Origin: Marinibacterium profundimaris
GTDB lineage: Bacteria > Pseudomonadota > Alphaproteobacteria > Rhodobacterales > Rhodobacteraceae
DNA: 64,000 nucleotides
Reading direction: 5' to 3'
Assembly: GCF_002210095.1 (NCBI RefSeq)
Contig: NZ_AQQR01000003.1
Location: forward strand, 186,001-250,000
This document shows, in pieces, positions 57,697-64,000 of the stretch. A program made the translations under genes and the position numbers. The notes under the pieces were generated by a model that saw only the letters and a list, made by a program, of their open reading frames with translations, had not been told where the DNA came from and made no database searches. The stretch's first letter is position 1; each line of letters opens with the position of its first letter.

Positions 57697-58574
57697 GGCA
57701 TGTCTTTCCAGGCGGCCAGCGCGGTTTCAAATCTGGCCATGTTTTCAGTTGTATAGGCGGCATAGTCAAAGTCGATCTCCGAGGTGATCTCGGACACCAT
57801 GGACCACATCGTCTCGCGCAGGAGCGAGCCGCATTTCATCGCCGCGTAGCGTTTCAGGAAGGCCGCATCCGGCGCCTCGCCAAAATAGCGCACGAGCATC
57901 TCCTGCTCCGCCTCGGCCGGCAGGTCGGCATTGCTGGCCAGCCCGCCCAGGTCGAACAGCGGGCTGTTGAACCCGCCGTATTCCCAATCGACCAGCCACA
58001 GCCGGTCCGCGCCCCGGATCATGTTCTGCGGCAGAAGATCGTTGTGCCCCAGCACCAGCCGCACCGGGCCGACCCCCTGTTCCAGCAGCGCCGCCTGTTC
58101 CAGAAGATACGTGAGCTTTGACATGTAGGACGATGATTTATCATATAGAAATGCCGCATAGTCGCGGCACACATGAAACACCCAGAAGGTCAGGACCGGC
58201 CCGCGCAGGATCGGCGTCACCTCGCGGTGCACCTTTGCCACCAGGTCGGTGGCCGCCGCCAGAGTGGTCGCGTCATGCAGGTCCGCCTCGGCCAGCGCGT
58301 CGCCCTCGACAAAGTCGAAGACCAGAGCGCCCGGCTCGGCATGGACGACCGGCGGCGAAACCCCCGCCGCCGCCGCCGCGCGGGCGATCGACAGCTCATT
58401 CCAGCGCATCACCCCGTGTTCGGGAATGTCCTGGCCCAGCCGCACCACGTATTTGCGGCCGCCGTCAGTGACCACGGCATTGATGTTGGTGATCCCGCCC
58501 TCCAGCGGGACGATGTCGGTCGGGGCGTCCCAGCAGCTAAGCGTGCGGATGCGGCGTTCGACGGTGTCAGTCAT
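57693..58574 (-). CDS. Choline/ethanolamine-kinase-like phosphotransferase
   Basis: A 293-residue APH/choline-kinase fold protein. 'LEGGITNINAVVTDGGRKYVVRLGQDIPEHGVMRWNELSIARAAAAAGVSPPVV' (nucleotide lobe), 'LVLGHNDLLPQNMI' (catalytic loop) and 'WLVDWEYGGFNSPLFDLGGLASN' (metal-binding DxEY) match bacterial choline/ethanolamine kinase relatives, including LicA-like proteins. The ATG at 58574 overlaps the tdm stop by 8 bases. No known step of TMAO demethylation needs a kinase, so its place in the middle of this operon suggests that an amino alcohol (choline, ethanolamine or methylated derivative) enters here. Substrate unproven. Confidence 0.82.
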   Translation of the reverse strand: MTDTVERRIRTLSCWDAPTDIVPLEGGITNINAVVTDGGRKYVVRLGQDIPEHGVMRWNELSIARAAAAAGVSPPVVHAEPGALVFDFVEGDALAEADLHDATTLAAATDLVAKVHREVTPILRGPVLTFWVFHVCRDYAAFLYDKSSSYMSKLTYLLEQAALLEQGVGPVRLVLGHNDLLPQNMIRGADRLWLVDWEYGGFNSPLFDLGGLASNADLPAEAEQEMLVRYFGEAPDAAFLKRYAAMKCGSLLRETMWSMVSEITSEIDFDYAAYTTENMARFETALAAWKDMP

Positions 58575-60921
58575 AATTCCCCTTGGCCCGGCTTTTCGTC
58601 GGGTCGACATGCGGGAAGGGCACGACGCGGGCTTTCAGGCGCTTCTGATGGCCGTCAAGCTGGCCGACCTCCAGCGCGGTGCCCTCCGCCGCATGATCGA
58701 CGAAGACCCGCGCCAGCGCGATGGTCCTGTCGAGGATCGGAGAGCGCGTGGCCGATGTGATCACACCCACCTGCACGCGGCCCAGCCGGACGCAATCGCC
58801 ATGGGCCGGCACCTCGTTGCCGTCCAGCTCCAGCCCCACAAGCCGCTTTTGCGGGCTGGCCTTGCGGGTTTCCAGCGCCGGGCGGCCGATGAACTGCACG
58901 TCGTTTTTCAGCGGCACGGTAAAGCCGATGCCGGCCTCGAACGGGTCGGTCTGGTCGTCGAATTCATGGCCCGCAAAGGCCAGCCCCGACTCGATCCGCA
59001 GGATGTCCAGCGCGGCCAGCCCCAGAGGCTGCATGCCTTTCGCCGCGCCAGCCTCCCAGAGCGCATCGAAGACGGTGACCGCGTCCCTGGGGTGGCAAAA
59101 GACCTCGTAGCCCAGCTCACCGGTGTAGCCGGTGCGGCTGATCACCACCGGCGTGCCGTCATAGCCGCCGATCCGCGCGATGGTGAACCGGAACCAGCCC
59201 AGCTCGGCCACCGTGGGCTGCGTCGGCGGGGTCCAGAAGACCTCGCTCAGGATCTCGCGCGACAGGCGCCCCTGCACGGCGACATTGCTCAGCTGATCGG
59301 TGGAATTGCGCACATGGGCGTTCAGCCCGTGTGTCTCCGCCATCTCGCGCAGCCACAGGCCGCTGTCGTCCGAACCGCCGATCCAGCGGAAGTTGTGCGC
59401 GCCCAGCCGAAAGATCGTGCCATCGTCGATCATCCCGCCATGCTCGGCGCAGATCGCGGTATAGACCACCTGCCCCACGGCCAGCTTCGCCACATTGCGC
59501 GTGGCGCACAGCTGCATCAGCTGTTCCGCATCCGGGCCCGTGACCTCGTATTTCCGCAGGGGCGACAGATCCATGATCGCCGCCTTGTCGCGGCAGGCCC
59601 AGTATTCGCCCAGCGTGCCCACATTCGGGAAGGAATTCGGCAACCAATAGCCCTGATACTCCACGAAATCGCGGGTATGGCGGGCAAAGGCCTCGTGAAA
59701 GCCGGTTTCGCGGGTATCCTGCACGTCGTCCTCCGGGATCTTGCGCCACCCGATGGAGCGCGCGAAGCGTTCGGTGTCGCGATAGGTGCGCAGCTGGATT
59801 TCGGTCGGCTGCCAACCATTGGCCGGGTCGATGTCATCCGGACAAGCGGTCGAGACGCAGACAAGGTCGGTCAGCGCCCGGAGCAGGACGAAATCGCCGG
59901 GGCGCGACCAGGGTTCGTCGGTGGCGATGGCGTGGGTGTCGTCCAGCTGGGTGTTGAAGAAGAAGTTGATCGCGGGCCATCCGCCGCGCGCGGCAATGCC
60001 ATAGGGATCAAGTGCCGCGTTGATGTTGTCGGTGCAATTCACATGGCCGGGATAGCCCATGTCCTCGTAGAACCGCGCGGTGCAGGCGAGGCCAAAGGTG
60101 TCGTGCCGGCCGCAGGTGTCCTGCACGATCTCGACCAGCGGTTCGAGGTCGGTGTTCCAGTATTTCGAATGCAGGCCCGGCATCGGGTAGATGGAGCCGG
60201 TCATGGACCGCGTCGCGGTCGGGTCGACCTCGCGGGCTGTGCCACGGTCGATGGACCGTGCGGAAAACGCCTGGAAATCCGAACATTCCCGCCCCTGCAC
60301 GTCGAGGATCTGGATATAGGCGCCGGCGGGCACCTCGTAGACAAAGGCCTCGCCCGGGTTGATCTGATGGTCGATCAGCGCATCGGCCAGCGGATCGGGC
60401 GGCAGGTGCAGCCCGGTGTTGCGCGCATTGGCCCGCCGGACATAGAGGATCAGATCGGTGGGCGTGTCCTGCGCCTCGGGCGCCATCGGCCCGCCGGGGG
60501 CGGCGAGCACGACCAGCGCATCGGATTGCGCCGTGAAACTCACGCTGTCGCCCACGCGGCTCTCCGGTCCGTGCAGCGCCACGGCCCGCGCGTCCGCCAG
60601 ATCGCAGCCCGCGCGGCTCAGCACATCGGCCACGGCGCGACCGGACCGGCTCGCCAGCAGCGCCGCGCGCAGCCCGTCGGCGGGGATATCGGCGCGGGCC
60701 CCGATCAGCCCGGCATCGGCGGCCCCGTCCCGCCCGAAGGCCAGCAGCTCACCGCGCTGCCCGCCTTCGCGGTCGACCACGATCACCTCGTCGCCGGGGG
60801 CCAGACGCACCGCCCGGGACCCGCCCCCGGGGACGGGGTGGCGTTCGGTCCCGGGCGGCAGGACCGGCAGACCGGGCTGCACGACACCCGACCTCTCGCC
60901 CGGCCGTTCCAGCAGGCCCAT
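58567..60921 (-). CDS. tdm: Trimethylamine N-oxide demethylase
   Basis: A 784-residue two-part enzyme that splits TMAO into dimethylamine and formaldehyde. The N-terminal half carries a DUF1989-type domain ('VYEVPAGAYIQILDVQGRECSDFQAFSARS', 'TFGLACTARFYEDMGYPGHVNCTDNINAAL', 'GWPAINFFFNTQLDD'), thought to hold the metal-dependent demethylase site with conserved cysteines. The C-terminal half is a GcvT-like tetrahydrofolate domain ('IMDLSPLRKYEVTGPDAEQLMQL', 'ISRTGYTGELGYEVFCHPRDAVTVFDALWEAG'). The start at 60921 overlaps the tmm stop (TAATG). This DUF1989-GcvT arrangement next to tmm is diagnostic. The folate domain can trap the released formaldehyde. Confidence 0.94.
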   Translation of the reverse strand: MGLLERPGERSGVVQPGLPVLPPGTERHPVPGGGSRAVRLAPGDEVIVVDREGGQRGELLAFGRDGAADAGLIGARADIPADGLRAALLASRSGRAVADVLSRAGCDLADARAVALHGPESRVGDSVSFTAQSDALVVLAAPGGPMAPEAQDTPTDLILYVRRANARNTGLHLPPDPLADALIDHQINPGEAFVYEVPAGAYIQILDVQGRECSDFQAFSARSIDRGTAREVDPTATRSMTGSIYPMPGLHSKYWNTDLEPLVEIVQDTCGRHDTFGLACTARFYEDMGYPGHVNCTDNINAALDPYGIAARGGWPAINFFFNTQLDDTHAIATDEPWSRPGDFVLLRALTDLVCVSTACPDDIDPANGWQPTEIQLRTYRDTERFARSIGWRKIPEDDVQDTRETGFHEAFARHTRDFVEYQGYWLPNSFPNVGTLGEYWACRDKAAIMDLSPLRKYEVTGPDAEQLMQLCATRNVAKLAVGQVVYTAICAEHGGMIDDGTIFRLGAHNFRWIGGSDDSGLWLREMAETHGLNAHVRNSTDQLSNVAVQGRLSREILSEVFWTPPTQPTVAELGWFRFTIARIGGYDGTPVVISRTGYTGELGYEVFCHPRDAVTVFDALWEAGAAKGMQPLGLAALDILRIESGLAFAGHEFDDQTDPFEAGIGFTVPLKNDVQFIGRPALETRKASPQKRLVGLELDGNEVPAHGDCVRLGRVQVGVITSATRSPILDRTIALARVFVDHAAEGTALEVGQLDGHQKRLKARVVPFPHVDPTKSRAKGNYD

Positions 60922-62267
60922 TATTCCGCCGCGTCCGCCGTGGTCTGCAGATAGCTTTCCAGGCTGTCGTCCAGCGCATCCTTCCACCGCGTATGGTGCG
61001 GCGGCGCCATCGTCCCGGTCATCGGCGAGACATAGCCATGATCGCGGAACGACATGATCCCCTTCTTCTTGTGCTTCTTCCATTGGAAGAACGCCTCGTT
61101 CGCGCCGTCGACGTTGAACGACGGGTAATCCGTCTCGGCGATCAGCTCTTTCACGTAATCGCCCTGGTAGACGATACAGGCGTAATCATCGGCCAGCGCA
61201 TCCTCGTCGGCCTGCCGTTGCTGCCAGTCGGCCTCCATCGCGGCGGCGTCCGGCAGGGCGATCCGGCCCAGGATCACGTCGCGCACCCACCAGGCCTGCG
61301 CGTCGAACATGTTGAACGTGTACCACTGGTCCTGCATCCCAAGGTAGAACAGGTCCGGATTGCCGGTATAGACCACGCCCTTGTAAAGATCGCTCGCCGC
61401 CAGCCGGTTCGCCGTCTTCAGCCTCAGATCGTCGGGCAGGAACGGGAAATGATGCTTGTAGCCGGTGCACAGGATGATCGCGTCCACCGTCTTCGACGTG
61501 CCATCCTTGAAGAAGGCTGTCTTGCCCTCGACCTTCTCCAGCGCCGGCACCTCGGCCCAGTTCGACGGCCAGTCAAACCCCATCGGCGCGGTGCGATGGC
61601 CCACGGTGATCGACTTCGCCCCGTATTTCCAGCATTGCGAGCCGATGTCCTCGGCCGAATAGGACGTGCCGAGGATCAGGATGTCCTTGCCCTCGAACTC
61701 GCGCGCGTCGCGGAAATCATGGGCATGCAGGATGCGGCCGTTGAACCCTTCGAAGCCCGGGTAATACGGCACGTTGGGAAAGGAGAAATGGCCCGAGGCG
61801 ACGATGACCTTGTCGAACTGCTCCTTCGTCTCGGTATCCGCCTCGCCGTTGCGCGCGGTGACGGTGAACATCCCGTCGGCATAAGTGACATCGCGCACCA
61901 CGGTCGAAAACCGGATCCAGTCGCGCACGCCGGCCTTCTTCACGCGGCCTTCGATATAATCGAACAGCACCGCGCGCGGCGGATACGAGGCGATCGGCTT
62001 GCCGAAATGGCCGTCAAAGGAATAATCCGCGAACTCCAGCCCCTCCTTGGGCCCGTTCGACCACAGGTAGCGGTACATCGAGGCATGGACCGGGTTGGAA
62101 TATTCATCCACCCCCGTGCGCCAGTCATACCGCCAGAGCCCGCCCCAATCGGCCTGCTTTTCATAACAGACGATCTCGGGGATTTCCGCGCCGGCCTCCT
62201 TTGCCGACTGAAAGGCCCGCAGCTGCGCCAGTCCCGATGGCCCGGCCCCGATCACACATATCCGCAT
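60921..62267 (-). CDS. tmm: Trimethylamine monooxygenase (bacterial FMO)
   Basis: A 448-residue flavin-containing monooxygenase oxidising trimethylamine to TMAO with NADPH and O2. It has FAD-binding '[15 protein letters not shown]' near the N-terminus, '[46 protein letters not shown]' (FMO fingerprint plus NADPH-binding GTSYSA) and '[20 protein letters not shown]'. '[18 protein letters not shown]' is characteristic of roseobacter Tmm. I chose the ATG at 62267 (MRICVIGAG), as the GGGGAAG site precedes it and the family begins this way. 62294 is a nine-codon-longer alternative. First gene of a seven-gene operon reaching 51353. Confidence 0.95.
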   Translation of the reverse strand: MRICVIGAGPSGLAQLRAFQSAKEAGAEIPEIVCYEKQADWGGLWRYDWRTGVDEYSNPVHASMYRYLWSNGPKEGLEFADYSFDGHFGKPIASYPPRAVLFDYIEGRVKKAGVRDWIRFSTVVRDVTYADGMFTVTARNGEADTETKEQFDKVIVASGHFSFPNVPYYPGFEGFNGRILHAHDFRDAREFEGKDILILGTSYSAEDIGSQCWKYGAKSITVGHRTAPMGFDWPSNWAEVPALEKVEGKTAFFKDGTSKTVDAIILCTGYKHHFPFLPDDLRLKTANRLAASDLYKGVVYTGNPDLFYLGMQDQWYTFNMFDAQAWWVRDVILGRIALPDAAAMEADWQQRQADEDALADDYACIVYQGDYVKELIAETDYPSFNVDGANEAFFQWKKHKKKGIMSFRDHGYVSPMTGTMAPPHHTRWKDALDDSLESYLQTTADAAE

Positions 62268-62448
62268 CTCGTGCTTCCCCGTTGGTGAACCCATGATTGC
62301 TCATGCTGATTTTTTCCTCATGGTGAGATAGTTTTCCCAAGAAGCAACTTCTTTTTCTGGACGCGGCGTGCGACGAATGGGATTTCTGGGGCGGACACAG
62401 GCCCTTTGCCCAAGGATCGGGCAGCGGCGGGGATTGACGGAGAGCGAC
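62268..62448. promoter_or_regulatory. Divergent promoter region, tmm operon and amidotransferase gene
   Basis: A perfect 15-base inverted repeat, AAGAAGCAACTTCTT (62341-62355), lies in an AT-rich patch between the divergent starts. It is a candidate operator for the XRE-cupin regulator or another factor. The patch in front of mgsA (CAAGAAAGAAATTTC) is loosely similar. Confidence 0.5.
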
Positions 62449-63171
62449 ATGAATTTTCTCGTGCTGCAGCACGACCGGGGCACGCATCCGGCGGCCTTCC
62501 TGCCGCTGATCGAGGCGGCCGGCCACCGGGTGATCACGGTCGAGCTGGACGAGGGCGAGCCGCTGCCGCCGCTCGACGGGATAGACGCGCTTTGGGTGAT
62601 GGGCGGCGCAATGGATGTCTTCGAAGAGGACAAATACCCCTGGCTGATCGCCGAGAAGGCGCTGATCCGCGAGGCGGTGATCGATCGCGGCCTGCCCTAT
62701 TTCGGCATCTGCCTTGGCCACCAGCTTCTGGCCGACGCGCTTGGCGGGGCCTGCGCCTATGGCGGGGTGGAAACGGGCGTGTGCGATGTCTCCCCGCTGC
62801 CCGGGGCCGACCTGTTCGACGGAATGTCCGCCCCCTTCCCCGTGGCCCAGTGGCACGGGGTGCAGGTGACCGCGCTGCCCGAGACCGCCACGCTGATCGC
62901 CACCTCGCCCGTGTGCCACGTGCAGGCGATCCGCGTGGGCCCGCGCGCCTTTTCCATGCAATCCCACCCCGAGGTCCTGCCCGGCACGATCGGCCACTGG
63001 GCGCAGATGCCCTCGGCCGCCGCGATCCTTGACCGTGAGATCGGGCCGGGCGGCGCGCAGATCTTCGAGGCCCAGGTCACCGAAAACGCCGAGATCTTCG
63101 CCCCCAATGCCCGCCATCTCTTCACCAACTGGTGCCGCGCCGCCGGCATCCCATCGGAGCCCCTGTCATGA
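62449..63171 (+). CDS. Class I glutamine amidotransferase-like hydrolase (possible gamma-glutamyl hydrolase)
   Basis: A 240-residue GATase1 protein of the GMP-synthase-like type. The catalytic Cys lies in 'LPYFGICLGHQLLADALGGACAYGG', and His with Glu in 'AFSMQSHPEVLPG'. 'WVMGGAMDVFEEDKYPWL' is the oxyanion-strand region. No synthase domain is attached, so it may act as a free-standing hydrolase. Plant GGP1 and bacterial PuuD show that class I amidotransferase folds can cleave gamma-glutamyl compounds. It is divergent from the tmm operon, which contains a second GS-like ligase, so a gamma-glutamyl hydrolase role is plausible. Coupled by ATGA to the MetX-like gene. Confidence 0.85.
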   Translation: MNFLVLQHDRGTHPAAFLPLIEAAGHRVITVELDEGEPLPPLDGIDALWVMGGAMDVFEEDKYPWLIAEKALIREAVIDRGLPYFGICLGHQLLADALGGACAYGGVETGVCDVSPLPGADLFDGMSAPFPVAQWHGVQVTALPETATLIATSPVCHVQAIRVGPRAFSMQSHPEVLPGTIGHWAQMPSAAAILDREIGPGGAQIFEAQVTENAEIFAPNARHLFTNWCRAAGIPSEPLS

Positions 63172-64000
63172 GCGATCAAAAGGTCTACAGCGCCGGCGCA
63201 TTCACGCTGCAATCGGGGCTGACCCTGCCCGACGCCCGCGTGGCCTATGTCACCCATGGCACGCTGAACCCGGCGAAGGACAACGTGATCCTCTATCCGA
63301 CACGCTATGCCGGCACCCATGACGACCAGCCGCCGCTGATCGGCCCCGGCAAGGCGCTGGACCCCGAGAAATACTTCATCGTCATCCCCAACACCCTGGG
63401 CAACGGGCTGTCCTCCTCGCCCTCGAACACGCCCGCGCCGCTGGGCGGGCCCGATTTCCCGCGTGTCACCCATTACGACAATGTCCTGCTGCAAGAGCAG
63501 ATGCTGCGCACGCTCTGGGGCATCGAGGAGCTGCGCCTTGTCTGCGGCTGGTCCATGGGCGGGCAGCAAAGCTTTCACTGGGCGGCGATCTTCCCCGGCC
63601 GGGTGCGCGCGATGTCGTGCTTCTGCGGCCAGGCGATCACCGCGCCGCATACCCATGTCTTCCTTGAAGGCATGAAATACGCGCTGAAGACCGACGCGGC
63701 CTTCATGGGCGGGTATTACAGGGAACAGCCCTGGCGCGGCTTCACCGCGCAGGGCCGCGCCTGGGCCGGCTGGGCGCTCAGCCAGGAGTGGTACCGGCAG
63801 GAACGCTGGCGTGATCTGGGCTTCACCTCGCTCGAGGATTACCTCAAGCGCGCCTGGGACGGCGCCTATTTCAAGCGCGATGCCAATGACATGCTCTCGC
63901 TGATCGCCACATGGCAGGCCTGCGACATCTCGGACAACCCGCTTTACAACGGCGACCGCGCGGCGGCGCTCGGGGCGATCACGGCCCGGTCGATCATCAT
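63168..64000 (+). CDS. MetX-like alpha/beta hydrolase, C-terminus cut by window edge
   Basis: This frame is open to the right edge (277 codons, no stop), so the gene is partial. It starts 'MSDQKVYSAGAFTLQSGLTLPDARVAYVTHGTL', has the nucleophile elbow 'LRLVCGWSMGGQQSFHWAAIFPGRV' (catalytic Ser) and 'NTLGNGLSSSPSNTPAP', the pattern of the homoserine O-acetyltransferase-like esterase branch. The expected Asp and His lie near or beyond the edge. It overlaps the amidotransferase stop by 4 bases. Acyltransferase or esterase activity cannot be separated from what is visible. Linkage suggests a role in the neighbouring amine route. Confidence 0.88.
   Translation, partial: MSDQKVYSAGAFTLQSGLTLPDARVAYVTHGTLNPAKDNVILYPTRYAGTHDDQPPLIGPGKALDPEKYFIVIPNTLGNGLSSSPSNTPAPLGGPDFPRVTHYDNVLLQEQMLRTLWGIEELRLVCGWSMGGQQSFHWAAIFPGRVRAMSCFCGQAITAPHTHVFLEGMKYALKTDAAFMGGYYREQPWRGFTAQGRAWAGWALSQEWYRQERWRDLGFTSLEDYLKRAWDGAYFKRDANDMLSLIATWQACDISDNPLYNGDRAAALGAITARSII

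Noticed and set aside
1-64000. tRNA, rRNA, CRISPR arrays, transposases, phage or integrase genes
   Set aside because: I looked for cloverleaf arms, regular spaced repeats and DDE or tyrosine recombinase motifs on both strands and saw none.

Overview
The window is from the chromosome (or a large replicon) of a high-GC alphaproteobacterium, most likely a member of the Rhodobacteraceae/Roseobacter group. Reasons: strong GC bias at third codon positions, long runs of genes joined by ATGA overlaps, a trimethylamine/TMAO to methylamine (N-methylglutamate) gene set, a periplasmic formate dehydrogenase with the DUF3305/DUF3306/TorD helpers, pcaCHG, and terminator tails of a kind I recall from that family. 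There are no rRNA or tRNA genes, CRISPR arrays, insertion sequences or prophage genes. I saw no frameshifted genes.

Layout. (1) 1-432: start of a coiled-coil membrane protein cut by the left edge. (2) 517-4260, minus: a translationally coupled unit of exported SRPBCC (MxaD-like) protein, exported YVTN beta-propeller, histidine kinase and OmpR-type regulator. (3) 4613-6577, plus: a cache/HAMP histidine kinase, convergent with a sigma54-type regulator that lacks a recognisable GAFTGA loop (6965-8311). That regulator is the last gene of the formate dehydrogenase operon. (4) 6965-16961, minus: DUF3305, DUF3306, TorD-like chaperone, small Tat protein, FdhA (cysteine type), FdhB, cytochrome b subunit, a WD40-cytochrome c fusion, a 41-residue membrane protein and the regulator. 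(5) 17324-22585: helpers linked to the same enzyme (polyferredoxin, a cytochrome c with a TupA-like front end, DUF6494, Mrp, a biotin/lipoate-ligase-like protein, DUF6505). (6) 22787-24531: pcaCHG. (7) 24802-30680: TPP enzyme, HTH plus binding-protein regulator, tungstate transporter tupBCA, and trmO. (8) 30864-38170: a CheB-CheR-PAS protein, a small unknown protein, a GGDEF/EAL protein and an SDR. (9) 38365-40661: a kinase and PLP-enzyme pair resembling phospholyase systems. (10) 40742-62267, all minus: two adjacent amine operons. (11) 62449 to the end: a class I glutamine amidotransferase and a MetX-like hydrolase, cut by the right edge.

How the parts fit. Formate from C1 oxidation would be oxidised in the periplasm by the Tat-exported FDH, whose Mo/W centre could be supplied by tupBCA. 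Trimethylamine becomes TMAO (Tmm), then dimethylamine and formaldehyde (Tdm). Monomethylamine is glutamylated (GmaS), turned into N-methylglutamate (MgsABC) and oxidised to glutamate (MgdABCD). Dimethylamine monooxygenase and the TMAO transporter are not in the window.

The most interesting candidate system is the tail of the tmm operon. There a second glutamine-synthetase-like ligase, an aldehyde dehydrogenase and an iron alcohol dehydrogenase lie next to a PuuR-like regulator, with a class I amidotransferase divergent from the operon head. This looks like a Puu-type gamma-glutamylation route adapted to an amino alcohol such as ethanolamine. Also notable are a two-copy composite intergenic repeat with an 18-bp palindrome, several unusual electron-transfer fusions around FDH, and a delta-type subunit of the Mgd complex without the usual zinc cysteines.
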